From Microvelia longipes (Eukaryota; Arthropoda; Insecta; Hemiptera; Veliidae): 64,000 bases of DNA. The stretch lies in contig JACMZG010001870.1 of assembly GCA_018340805.1 (NCBI GenBank), forward strand, positions 49,971,115 through 50,035,114, read 5' to 3'. Under the pieces are notes generated by a model that saw only the letters and a program-made list of their open reading frames with translations, ran no database searches and had not been told where the DNA came from. This document shows, in pieces, positions 26,506-35,919 of the stretch. Each line of letters opens with the position of its first letter. Within the stretch, counting starts at the first letter, position 1. The position numbers and the translations under genes were made by a program.

Positions 26506-26651
26506 GAGGTTTTCTAGAAAATCAAGCTTCCACCCTTTATCAGCCCCTTTATAACGAAAGAAGACCTAATAACATCTATGTGCGGACATAAAGAAGGTCC
26601 GCACGAAGGTGGCTTAAGGTCCGGCGGAAGCTTAATTTTCTAGAAAACCTC
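26506..26651. mobile_element. 146-bp MITE
   Basis: Terminal inverted repeats of 26 bp: GAGGTTTTCTAGAAAATCAA at 26,506 and its complement ending at 26,651, about one mismatch. The interior holds a second hairpin, GTGCGGAC...GTCCGCAC (about 26,580-26,604). Too short to code. No clear target duplication is visible. Confidence 0.8.
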
Positions 26652-26746
26652 GAGATTCTGCGGAGCCTGAGTAATGTGGGCGACTTGAACCTAAACGTCA
26701 GCTCAGGTTACATAGCTCGCCACTTCTGCACACTCTACTAAAAGTG

Positions 26747-26772
26747 GATGGTAACACCGAGGTGTTACCATC
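26747..26772. repeat. Perfect short hairpin
   Basis: GATGGTAACACC and GGTGTTACCATC form a 12-bp perfect stem around a two-base GA centre (closing C-G opens to a CGAG turn). It lies 100 bp from the MITE. Function unknown. Confidence 0.75.
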
Positions 26773-26774
26773 TC

Positions 26775-28085
26775 GGAAAAGAAAATAGTTTTATGTATTT
26801 ATAACTTTCATTTTTATCTTCATGGTAATTTATTTTATTTTTATTAACTGTATTTGTTGCATATTTTTCGCTTATGATTTATTTTTATACCTCTTATTTA
26901 CTTATTATTGTATTTTTATTATTTTATTTCCGCGTTTCTGTTTAATTATTTTTGTATTTTTGTGTTACTTTGTCATTTCTCTTCATTTGGCTTTTCTGAT
27001 GTAATTTGTTTTAATTTTTAATAACTTATTTGATGACCTCATGTTAGATTGAAAGCGCTTTGCCAATAAACTATTGTTTTTGTGGAGACTCTTTTCTTCT
27101 TTTCTTAATATCACGAAATGTAATTATAATCATGATCTATTTACAATTTTCAATTTATTACTTAAATATGTCTATTTAAGTCAATGGGGCTGATAATGGT
27201 TATAAAATATTATACACAAGAATAATTTTAGAAGTCAGGAATATTTTTTTTTAAATAAGACATATTTTTTTTAAAGAAATTAACTATTTATGTCTTGAGT
27301 AGACATTTTTTTTTTATAATTATTAATAAAGTTCCATTACATTTATAATAATAATTGAATTTTCATAATAAGAAAAACATTGTATATTAAAGATTATTGT
27401 ATGATAAAGGTAGACGACCTAACAGGACATTGTATGTTTAGTTTGTTAGAACATAAGTAGCATTTGTTTTATACTAGACAGGGATTATGACATAATTTAA
27501 TTATGAAAGGTTCCCTTTTACATAAATGTATCTGTTATATCGCGAAAGAAAGGAAGAATAAAAATAACAAAATAAATGTTAAAATTGTTTGCATACATAC
27601 ATACATCATATGATAAAAAAAATTATAAAAATGCCTAATAAAAGATGGGTAAGGTAAAATACCCCCTCCCTTGTACCCATCACTCAAGGAAACTTTTGGA
27701 AATTGGTGTCAGTATTAAACTTTCTACTCTAGTACCTTTCCCTCCAATTCTTTACCCCCACCCATCGCTCTTTACCCCTCTCCTAAACATCTCCTCTATA
27801 TTCAAATCACTGTCAAATAGAACTCGTCTCTTTTTTTAAAAAATAAATTTTAATATTTAATTAAAAAGTAAGTTTTCCTCAAAAATTTAATAATAAATAA
27901 AACGAAAAAAATAAGTAAACAAGTTTGAAGGAATACGCTTGCGGGAAGAAATATTTGATTAAAAAATTAATAATATATGAGAGAAATATGCCAGAGGTTA
28001 ACAACGAACAAGGATTAATGCTATTTAAAAATGAATGGTTAGGTGTGCACAGCATCAAATTACATGTTCTGATACAATGTTTTGG
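26775..28085. other. AT-rich noncoding stretch
   Basis: No supported gene. Frames at 26,822-27,004 and 27,645-27,839 are low-complexity. A CATA simple repeat lies at 27,594-27,608. Confidence 0.5.
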
Positions 28086-28089
28086 TTGA

Positions 28090-28374
28090 TTATATAATAT
28101 TTATACAGTACATATACTATTTAAAAAGGTTGACGTACTTGAAAGACTAGAAATATACAAACACAGAATTACTGACAAGACAATTATTAACGAACAACTT
28201 ACTTTCAATTCGGACATTACTTTTTCGGTATTCAAACCAGCACTTGACAAAAACGAAAACGGGAAAACCATGACACCGGTACACATCATAATAAAAGACA
28301 AAAGCATTATAACGTCAGATGACTCACACGAACACCTGAATCACACACCTGACTTCTCAGGGTCACGGCCTTGA
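28090..28374 (+). pseudogene. C-terminal remnant of a Penelope-like element ORF (tentative)
   Basis: A plus-strand frame is open to the TGA at 28,372. It includes DVLERLEIYKHRITDKTIIN and, further on, EQLTFNSDITFSVFKP. The LE-x-x-EIYKH...LLNEQ-like pattern resembles, from memory, the end of the polyprotein of Penelope-like elements after the GIY-YIG nuclease. I cannot confirm this without a search. The reading is supported by the hammerhead-like motif 130 bp downstream, a feature known from the terminal repeats of Penelope-like elements. The upstream RT and nuclease core are absent, so the copy is 5'-truncated. Confidence 0.55.
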
Positions 28375-28620
28375 CTCAGTACACATTCCCTTTATAAACC
28401 CTCTCCTACTTCCTCCATTATCTTCAGAGGGCTCGTCGTGCTCATTGAGACTAGAAGTTTATCACTGACATAACTTGATTAGTTGAGAGCTCGAGTGTTG
28501 CTCCGCCTGCTGATGATGGCGTTATGCCGAAACCGGTCCAGGGATATTCATATCTATCAGCGAGTAACGACGGTAGCTGATTCTTCAATATAATATTTAC
28601 ACAATATAATATTTATACAG
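28093..28620 (+). mobile_element. 5'-truncated Penelope-like insertion with 16-bp flanking repeats
   Basis: TATAATATTTATACAG occurs at 28,093-28,108 and again at 28,605-28,620, bracketing the ORF remnant and hammerhead-like motif. A 16-bp exact duplication fits a target-site duplication. The second copy directly abuts the family B SINE at 28,621, so it might instead be a SINE-related site; no third copy is seen at that SINE's 3' end. A TATA-like CTTTATAAACC lies at 28,390. Confidence 0.55.
28506..28543 (+). ncRNA. Hammerhead ribozyme-like motif 1
   Basis: Core CTGATGA (28,510-28,516), then one extra T, stem II GGC-GTTAT-GCC (28,518-28,528), GAAA (28,529-28,532), the two-base-pair palindromic stem III CCGG (28,533-28,536) and TC (28,537-28,538) as the predicted cleavage dinucleotide of the GUC triplet. 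CCTG (28,506-28,509) pairs with CAGG (28,539-28,542) as stem I. Known small hammerheads of retroelements have short, dimer-forming stem III. The extra T between the core A and stem II departs from the consensus and may weaken activity. Confidence 0.6.
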
Positions 28621-28862
28621 CCACCTGCGTGGTCAAGGTCGTTAAAGCGTTAGTATTTATACTAACCATTGACACACCGGAGGTCTGGGGTTCGCAGTCT
28701 AGGTTACGCTCTCAGTTTATTTATAAGATTTCGTCAAATAATATATCGCCGACTTTAGATTATACTTTGAGCGTAATGGTTGCCAAAACCTCCTAAGGTA
28801 GTTTCCGCAGGTGATATCTCTAGTGAGCCGAAAGGCTCTAAATGGGCATTATTATTACTATT
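28621..28862 (+). repeat. tRNA-derived SINE, family B, copy 2
   Basis: Head CCACCTGCGTGGTCAAGGTC, B box GGGGTTCGCAGTCTAGG, body with TCCTAAGGTAGTTTCCGCAG and the tail AAGGCTCTAAATGGGCATTATTATTA. It is more diverged than the copy at 29.1 kb. Confidence 0.8.
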
Positions 28863-29097
28863 CACTATATTACTATTATTATATTTTATTTTTTTAGCTT
28901 TTGCTAGTTTTTGTTAGCATTAGTCAGGTTTAAATTACCAATACAGACTAATTTAAAAGTATTTATTGATTTAAAATTTTTCTGACGGTATTACAGGTGT
29001 TAAGAATTGCAGCCTTTTGAATGTTGTGAAGTGTTGTGATTTAAGTGATTAAGGTTGTGATTTATTATTATTATACTTATACAATATAATGTGTATA

Positions 29098-29338
29098 TAT
29101 AATTGTTTTGCAGATCTGCCTCCGAAGCCGCGGTCATAGAGTACTAGACATCGGCATCGGAGGTCTTGGGTTCACAGCCCGGGCTATGTCTCAGTTTTTA
29201 TGAATAGAATTTGACTGAGCTGTACTTTGAGCTTAGTAGATGTGACCCACCCGAGGTGGCAAGACGAATACCCTGAAGGGGCGAAAGGCCCTAAAACGGT
29301 CATTATTATAATATAATTGTTTTGTAGAACTCGGTAGT
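29098..29338 (+). repeat. tRNA-derived SINE, family B, copy 3
   Basis: Element 29,115-29,318: head CTGCCTCCGAAGCCGCGGTC, B box GGGTTCACAGCCCGGGC, body GTAGATGTGACCCACCCGAG, tail AAAGGCCCTAAAACGGTCAT. Flanked by TATAATTGTTTTGCAGA (29,098-29,114) and TATAATTGTTTTGTAGA (~29,322-29,338), a 17-bp target duplication with one mismatch. Confidence 0.9.
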
Positions 29339-29639
29339 ATTAAATGATATATTCTATCACTATGACGTCGCTCGAGCAATATTTCTATCAGGAAGTCATA
29401 GTTAAATACGTAATCTGAGTTTGTTAGTCTTAAACTATTAAATGAATAAATTTAATAATAATAAAAGTAATAATTAAATGTTCTTTATTTATATTTAACA
29501 TTGCTTTTAAACAGCAACAGATAAAAAGAAACATACTGGTTGGACTTATGTCCGTCACCATTTAAATGAAAAAAATTAGAATAATAGCTAAAAATTTCTA
29601 TCACACCGCAGCAGGATTTAAATCCTTGGCAACCTCATT

Positions 29640-30040
29640 TATGAATGATAGCGAAGCGAACCCTTTTTTATTTATATTATTTACTTTAATTAGTATTTAC
29701 ATTAATACATCAATCAAGCTTATTCTAAGCAATAAAGCCAGCCTTTCTTTAGCATATAAAATTTTAAATATACAAAATCTAGGGTACGAAGTGAGCCTTT
29801 CACCATGATTTATCATAACTACACGCAATTTAGGGGGCGAAGCGAGTCCTTTTTAAAGTATATCTTTGTAAATATGCACTATCTAGCGAGCGAAGCGAGC
29901 CTGTTTTCTAATGTATTATTATAAATATACGCAATCTAGCGAGTGAAGCGAGCCCTTTTTTTATGTTTTGAATTTTTACTTCAGAATACTAACGTACGAA
30001 TGTTTCCCTATTTACTCTATCTAGCAAGTGAAGCGAGTCT
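29640..30040 (+). repeat. Spaced GCGAAGC-type motif array
   Basis: Six occurrences of a TAGCGAGCGAAGCGAGCC-like motif at about 29,649, 29,782, 29,832, 29,884, 29,937 and 30,024. Each is followed by T-rich sequence and a loosely repeated TAAATATACGCAATCTAGCG stretch, giving irregular units of roughly 50-130 bp. The heptamer GCGAAGC or a one-base variant sits in every unit. Confidence 0.75.
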
Positions 30041-30509
30041 AGTACTAAGGAGTTTTATTTTATTTATTTTTCTGACGTGTGTTCTTGATGAAACGCATTA
30101 CTAGTTAATATATGTAGCAAATTTTTACATACATACATGTATACCTAAGTATACATCGGTAAATTTATACAAAATTAGACATATCGATCTTTTAACTATT
30201 GTAGAAGAATCTTCATTTCCACCCATGTAGACATAGATATAATAAAAACACAAAAAGGAAATGTTCTTTTGTTTAACTTTAATGTTCATTCCCGGAAAAT
30301 ACTCTGTGTAATGTCTTAATAATTTCCTCGGCTGGGATAATTTCCCAGTAATATTTCCCCGGGTAATTTCCCGTCATGCTTCGTGTCAGTGTGGCCGTGT
30401 TTAGATTCCTTTGACATGTTTTTATTCGTGATAGATACCTCATTTTATCTTTTTCTTAAAATTATTATTGTTTAGAATAAATTAAAACTTTAACTTTTAA
30501 TTGTAATTG

Positions 30510-31095
30510 CAACTTGTAATTGCAAAAAAAATTAACAGGTGGCATCCCGGTTTCGGATTTATTTGCTTTAACTCTAACGAAAAGTGTTTTTGATAATACG
30601 TATAATCTACGTTATATCTACGATATAATCTCGTATATACTTAAACTAATATTTTTTTTTACTTTTCCTCATTTATACTGTACATATATAGGAAAAGTTT
30701 TGTGATAAGAAAAAATCCGGAACCGGGTTGTCAACGGAATTATCCGTTTCAGGTGTTTTAAGGCCTCCTGAGTGGTTTTTGCAAAGTTGTCTGTCTGCGT
30801 GTGTTTTTATCGTAGCGCCCAGTATATATATGCTAGAGAGTTTAAATTTTGTACAAAAATCAGTATACCGCTGTAGTTGTGCTATTCGGTCTTTTTTATG
30901 ACGTCATTAACCCGCAAAAATTATTCAGCAAAAATTTTGAAAAATCATAAAACGCAAATAAATGATGCGATAAGATTGAGATTTGGCGCTCACGTGACTA
31001 TATATAAGACTAATATATGTGCTAAGTGTCATCTTATAATCAGTATTAGTTCAATTTTTCTTGAATGAATTGGGTACGTTTTAAAAAATTGGAAC
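30510..31095 (+). repeat. Noncoding interspersed repeat family P, copy 3
   Basis: Most complete copy: GGTGGCATCCCGGTTTCGGA, CATATATAGGAAAAGTTTTG, TTATCCGTTTCAGGT, GCCTCCTGAGTGGTTTTTGC, AAAGTTGTCTGTCTGCGTGT, TTTTGTACAAAAATCAGTAT, GACGTCATTAACCCGC, TATGTGCTAAGTGTCATCTT. Two further copies at 15.0 and 17.5 kb. Short frames inside have no domain. Confidence 0.75.
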
Positions 31096-31223
31096 ATTGT
31101 CCAATTGGTTTGAAATGTTGTACAAGTTTAAATTATTAACTAATAAATAAGTATATCATTTGATACTACCGAGTTTTGCAAAATATGAATATTTGACGAA
31201 ATTATATTGTGTCAATAAACAAT

Positions 31224-31412
31224 GTATATCAATGATTTTTGTTGGAGTGACCCCTCAGAATGATACAGATGCATTTACTAACTGAAGATGCGCGAAGTAA
31301 ATCCAAAGGCATGTTGCAGTATAAATATGGCGAACTGTATTTTTGAGGCTGAGCAAAGCGAGTCCGATGTAATATGAAAAAATTCCGAGGTACCCCGTAC
31401 CCGATTTTTACA
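31224..31412 (+). repeat. 5S rRNA-derived SINE, copy lacking the promoter
   Basis: Leader GTATATCAATGATTTTTGTT joins directly to GTGACCCCTCAGAATGATAC. Box A, the intermediate element and most of box C seen in the 38.3-kb copy are missing. The body carries GCTGAGCAAAGCGAGTCCGA and ends GAGGTACCCCGTACCCG. An internal deletion after insertion explains it; a source copy without a promoter is less likely. Confidence 0.7.
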
Positions 31413-31497
31413 ATTTAAATAAGTAAAATAAAGTGTTTGAGGACAATTGATAACTGCTTTGATTTGCGCCGGTGTTTTAAGCATTGGCAGACTTTTC

Positions 31498-31540
<43 letters not shown>

Positions 31541-31551
31541 TTATATATAAT

Positions 31552-31588
<37 letters not shown>

Positions 31589-31592
31589 GATG
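31498..31592. repeat. (TA)n microsatellite
   Basis: TA dinucleotide with TTA/AAT interruptions. Confidence 0.95.
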
Positions 31593-31594
31593 TA

Positions 31595-32462
31595 TAATGT
31601 ATAAAATAATTGGTCCTTAATAGTAAGTTACCTGTATATGTAATTCGTAATGTGGAAGTAAAAATTTAGAAACCAGCTAGTAATGTATTTACTGGTTGTG
31701 AGACCAATTTAAGGTAAAACTACAAGATTGTCACCGTCAGTTCGTGTCACGATATAATATTGTACGAAAAATTCTCCCTCCATTACTCTTAATACTTAGG
31801 TCTAGAACCCCCCCCCCTCGCTGTTACCGTATCCCCTCTATTCTGGAAATGTAACCCCTAAAAAATAAACTTTTCCGTGACTAGGCCTCTAATCTCATGT
31901 TTGACATCTATCCCTCTCTTTGGGCTGGGGAACCCCCCCCAAATAATTATTAAGAACTTTGCCTGGGAATTTTATATAGAGTCAAATAGAGGCGGGGAAG
32001 GGAATTACGGAATAGTTTAAAACGTTTAGTACGTTATTCTTAAAACTAAAATTGTTTGGCTGTTTATAATTTGGCTTAATTTGTTTTTATTATGCTGAAA
32101 CCATCTCCGGTAGGGTAGAGGTTTTTGTCTTAATTTCCGTCTTAAATTAAAATTGTACTACTACTACTAAGATACCGAAATCGGTGGAATAGTGTTTTGA
32201 GTATCCGTGGGTGAAGCAGTGAGTTGGTGACAGTGTTTTACATTGGTAAGACATGATTCGCTCATTCCCTTTTAAATAAGTTTCTTGAGCATTATAAAAG
32301 CATAATTCGTGGTCTTTAGTCAACCCAAAACTCCAAGCAAACACATCAAATTTAAATTGTTCTAATCAAATTTAGTACTTCTAGATTATCCTAAGTCAAC
32401 AAACAGTAACATTTTGGCTAATAACTCTAAATAAGCTGGGTAGGTTTGTGTTAGCTTAAACG
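31595..32462. other. AT-rich noncoding stretch
   Basis: No supported gene. Short poly-C runs near 31,809 and 31,933. Confidence 0.5.
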
Positions 32463-32464
32463 TA

Positions 32465-32884
32465 AGGAGTCACCAATGGTGTAGTGGTTAAGGTACGCGG
32501 CCAAAACACAGAATGAATGGACTTCGAACTTCCGAGTTTATTTAGTCATGGGTTCAATCCCAGCACGGGCCACTGGGATTTTTATGAGAGGGATAAAAAT
32601 TACTACGTACCACGTCCTTCAGACGGATGTAAAGATCCCTCACCCTAAATGAAACTGGGGATAGGCAAAATTTAGGACCCTCATAGTAGATTCATTATAA
32701 TACTATATAGTGTGTCTGCCTTGTAGTTTAAAGTGTATGGAGGTTTGGTTTAACAGCGAGGGCACGCGTTTCTCCTAGTTTTCACTAGACTATATGAGTC
32801 AGTGAAAATATGTATGATTGCTTTAAAAAAGCATAAAAGGAACCATAGAAATTCTAATCTTCTGTCTAGATTAGATGAAATATA
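32465..32884 (+). repeat. tRNA-derived SINE, family A, 5' part (split copy)
   Basis: A box GGTGTAGTGGTTAAGGTACG, B box GGGTTCAATCCCAGCACGGG, then the family body through TCTAGATTAGATGAAATATA. It breaks off at 32,884. The missing 3' end resumes at about 34,849, so one SINE is interrupted by ~1.96 kb. Confidence 0.9.
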
Positions 32885-32956
32885 TCATTAGTTGTTTTGA
32901 CAGAGAATTTGTGGTATATGTTAAACATGGTTAATATTTAATACACTTAACTTAAA

Positions 32957-32992
32957 ATATATATATATATAATATATATTATATATATATAT

Positions 32993-33030
<38 letters not shown>
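32957..33030. repeat. (TA)n microsatellite
   Basis: TA dinucleotide with several TTA/AAT interruptions, just upstream of the minus-strand hammerhead-like motif. Confidence 0.93.
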
Positions 33031-33031
<1 letters not shown>

Positions 33032-33057
33032 ATGTCAAACCACATACATAAAAAAGA

Positions 33058-33100
33058 AAACTGACCGGTTTCGACTATTAATTAGTCATCTTCAGAGTAC
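33058..33100 (-). ncRNA. Hammerhead ribozyme-like motif 2
   Basis: Read on the minus strand: CTGAAGA (33,095-33,089), an extra T (33,088), stem II GACTA-ATTAA-TAGTC (33,087-33,073, perfect 5 bp), GAAA (33,072-33,069), CCGG (33,068-33,065) and TC (33,064-33,063). ACT before the core pairs with AGT after the cleavage position (stem I, 3 bp visible). Stem II differs in sequence from motif 1 at 28.5 kb yet is fully paired, which argues for structural constraint. The same extra T is present in both. Confidence 0.55.
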
Positions 33101-33223
33101 TTTTTAGCGAATTTCCTTTGGAAAAAATTCGCTAATGGGATAGGCGTCATGGCGGAATTCAAACCTCGGACCACGACACAAATCCGTTTCAGAGGTCCCT
33201 AATGACGAAAAAAAAAATTTCGC

Positions 33224-33229
<6 letters not shown>

Positions 33230-33276
<47 letters not shown>

Positions 33277-33480
33277 AATATATATATATATGTATATGTA
33301 TTTCTAGACACTTTCTTAAACACTCTATCTTTCGAACGGATTAATATTTTTTAACCAAACTTGGTACAAAAATCAACCTTCGGGAGGACACGAACCCTAT
33401 TGAAAACCAGGATTTTGTGACGTCATTAACCCGGTTTGCTGAGTCAGCGAAATTTTAAAAAAATCAGCAAATTCAGGGTT
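33230..33480 (+). repeat. (TA)n tract and family Q repeat
   Basis: (TA)n at about 33,229-33,295, then TTTCTAGACACTTTCTTAAA, ATCTTTCGAACGGATTAATA, CCAAACTTGGTACAAAAATC and GACGTCATTAACCCGG. The last two blocks are also shared with family P, so P and Q may be related. Confidence 0.65.
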
Positions 33481-33513
33481 AATATTTTTTGCCGCGAAAA
33501 AAGGTTATTATTT

Positions 33514-33850
33514 ATGTTTTTTGAGACGCTGAATCGAATGAAACCGGTCCGAAAGCCGATACGACCACTCTAAGTGACCTAAAAATCGAAAAACCATTGT
33601 AAATGACCGAAAACCAAAATTTAGGTCGATAAGAAATAAATTTCGAGTAGGGTGTCGTTTTCTATGTAATTTTGGGCGCTGAATCGAATGAAACCGGTCC
33701 GAAGACGATACGACCACTTTAAGTTACCAAAAAGTCGAAAAAACCACAAAAAATATAGAAAACCAACATTACGGTCGTTGAAAATTAAATTTCGAGTAGG
33801 GTGTCGTTTTCAATGTTTTTTGAGCCTCTGAGTTGAATGGCAGTGGTCCG
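33514..33850. repeat. 150-bp tandem repeat, ~2.3 units
   Basis: Units start at 33,514, 33,664 and 33,813. Each has GCTGAATCGAATGAAACCGG, TACGACCACT, and TTTCGAGTAGGGTGTCGTTT at its end. The third unit diverges after about 60 bp and grades into the family C repeat. Confidence 0.9.
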
Positions 33851-34096
33851 GAGTCAATACGACCACTCAAACTCAGGGTACCTGGGTTCACATCCTGGAA
33901 GGTCGATAATTTTTTATCGATTTTTTTTTACTAAATATAAGTTTACAACTAAAAAAAATTCTGGCGCGGTGGTCCGCATGTCAGGCGAATTTCCTTTGGA
34001 TGCGAGCTCTCAAACCCAGAGTACCTGGGTTCAAATCCTAGTAGGGACAAATAATTTTTTATCGTTTTTTTTTACTAGTATAAGTTACAACTAAAA
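33838..34096 (+). repeat. Family C SINE-like units in tandem
   Basis: Two consecutive units contain a B-box-like sequence, CTGGGTTCACATCCTGGAAG at 33,880 and CTGGGTTCAAATCCTAGTAG at 34,025, each followed by ATAATTTTTTATCG and a T-run. The second has the head TTCTGGCGCGGTGGTCCGCA at 33,959. The A-to-B spacing is about 70 nt. A tRNA origin is likely but not proven. Confidence 0.65.
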
Positions 34097-34805
34097 ATAA
34101 TTCTGGCGCTGTGGTCCGCATGTCGGGCGAATTTCCTTTGGATGCGTGTTTCCGCGCTTTTTACATTATATAAGTTTACAACTAGTATATAAATAATTCC
34201 GGCGCGGTGGTCCGCTGTCGGCGAATTTCATTTAGAATGCGTGTTTCCGTGCTAACAACCCATTTCTTGCTTATGCAAGAACCATGCCCATTGCGTGGTT
34301 CCGGTTTATGCTTTAGAACCTAAGCAGTTACTCAATTGTCAAGCACTGCTCGTAACTCATTTTGTCTGTATTTTCCAAAGGAAATGCGCTAAAACCTTAA
34401 AGATAACTGACTAAGCTTAAAGATAAGTAACTAATCTTTAAACTAGTGCAAATAATAGTGCGTACTTTTAATTTTAGAGGCATAGTTTTGTACAACAACT
34501 GGATGATTATGCGCATATCCTTTGGAAAATACAGACAAAATGAGTTACGAGCAGCGCTTGACAATTGAGTAACTGCTTAGGTTCTAAAGCATGAACCGGA
34601 ACCACGCAATGGGCATGGTTCTTGCATAAGCAAGAAATGGGTTGTTTAGCACGGAAACACGCATTCTAAATGAAATTCGCCTGACAGCGGACCACCGCGC
34701 CGGAATTTTTTATTTACTAGTTGTAAACTTATATAATGTAAAAAGCACGGAAACACGCATCCAAAGGAATTTCGCCCGACATGCGGACCACCGCGCCAGA
34801 ATTTT
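34097..34805. repeat. 0.7-kb near-perfect palindrome of family C
   Basis: The left arm 34,097-34,389 and right arm 34,511-34,805 are inverted copies with only a few differences over ~290 bp. Both carry GGCGCGGTGGTCCGC heads twice, ATGCGTGTTTCCG, AAGCAAGAAATGGG or its complement, and CAAGCACTGCTCGTAACTCA-like sequence. The ~120-bp spacer is AT-rich. Head-to-head insertion of two units, or an inverted duplication, would explain it. Such a palindrome is expected to be unstable, so the high arm identity suggests recent origin or gene conversion. Confidence 0.9.
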
Positions 34806-34848
34806 TATAAACTGAGTTTAATACACTCAAGTGTATTAAATATTAACC

Positions 34849-34990
34849 ATGAAATATAGCTACACTTTAAATTAAAAGGAGTAGAACACTATCTAAGGGT
34901 GCATGGCAAAAAGGGTCCAATAACGTGGCCTACTTGCCCGGTAGTTACTACCACGCCCCCCTCCCCCATATTACTACTAGCTTAAAGATA
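34849..34990 (+). repeat. tRNA-derived SINE, family A, 3' part (split copy)
   Basis: Resumes with GAAATATAGCTACACTTTAA, then GGCAAAAAGGGTCCAATAAC, GTGGCCTACTTGCC, GGTAGTTACTACCACGCCCC and a short TACTACTAG tail, collinear with the last ~130 bp of the full-length copy at 12.9-13.5 kb. Confidence 0.88.
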
Positions 34991-35516
34991 TCTCATTGGC
35001 GTACTTTTCAAGCAAAATTTCGCTGCAATCTATACAACACATTATGTATGTGTCAAATATAATAATATACATGCATAAAATGTTATCTAGGATATTCATA
35101 TCAATTTAACGTATCAAAATGTTACAGGCATTGATCAATAGAATACGATTGTTATTACATTTTGACACTTGGTACCTACTGTCCAGTTATGGGGGGGGGG
35201 GTCAATTTTGTGGTTTATCTTGGAAAATAGTGTAGATATTTTCCCGTAGGGGTCAGCCTGTAGTGACAGCTTATTAATTTTAGGAAAATTGATATGTTTT
35301 CAGTTGATGTTTTGTTTATACAATTTTCTATATCAAGATTTTCATCGTATTCCAGATTTTATTAGAATATAAATTATATGAAAAATGGAAAGGTTTGCAT
35401 ATTTATTTCTTGATAATCATGTTTGTAGTTTATTGATTATACTATTTGAAATAAAATGCATAACTAAAAGCAAATGGAGTCCATGGAATTGGACCAATTA
35501 AAAATTGCGGTGAACG
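34990..35516. other. AT-rich noncoding stretch
   Basis: No gene seen. Poly-G run at about 35,191-35,200. Confidence 0.5.
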
Positions 35517-35775
35517 TAAATGTTAATATAATAATAATATTAATAATAATGCCCGTTTTAGAACCTTTCAGCTCTTCAGGATATTCGCCCTCCGGGAACT
35601 ACCTCGGGTGGGTCACATCAACTATGCTCAATTTAAAGCTAGAGTTGGCGAAATCTATTTACATCAAATTCTATTCATAAAAACTGAGAGCATAGCCCGG
35701 GTTGTGAACCCCAACCACCGGTGCCGAAGTCCAGTACTATACGACCGCGGCTACGGAGGCAGATAAATGTTAATA
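35517..35775 (-). repeat. tRNA-derived SINE, family B, copy 4
   Basis: Element 35,551-35,764. On the minus strand: CTGCCTCCGTAGCCGCGGTC, B box GGGGTTCACAACCCGGGC, tail TCTAAAACGGGCATTATTA. Flanked by TAAATGTTAATA at 35,517-35,528 and 35,764-35,775 (12 bp, exact), with a (TAA)-rich 3' tail between the element and the left repeat. Confidence 0.92.
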
Positions 35776-35919
35776 ACAATGATTAATTGCACCCATTATA
35801 ATGAAATTAACATTAATATTACTAAACAAGAAATCTTGTGACAATCAATTTTTTTAAGAGCAATATTAGTTAAAATGTCATTGCAAGTTACATCATACGC
35901 GGTCTATCTTTATAGTGTA

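Larger units (their letters stand above)
32925..34850. mobile_element. Composite insertion with ~24-bp inverted ends, nested in a SINE
   Basis: CATGGTTAATATTTAATACA (from 32,925) is repeated inverted at 34,827-34,850. ATGAAATATA lies at 32,875-32,884 and 34,849-34,858, where the interrupted SINE breaks and resumes, so it may be a target duplication, though 40 bp of unassigned sequence lies between the SINE break and the left inverted end. Inside are (TA)n tracts, a hammerhead-like motif, a family Q repeat, a 150-bp tandem repeat and a 0.7-kb palindrome. No coding capacity. It may be one element or several nested ones. Confidence 0.6.

Noticed and set aside
32470..32575. A functional tRNA gene
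   Set aside because: A and B boxes are present, but their spacing is about 85 nt, no acceptor stem can be formed, and the unit is repeated as a SINE.
33530..33705. More hammerhead motifs at GAAACCGGTC in the 150-bp repeat
   Set aside because: GAAACCGGTC is present at 33,539 and 33,689, but no CTGANGA core or stem II precedes it (CTGAATCGAAT instead). The same applies near 14,787, 43,163, 50,310 and 59,673.
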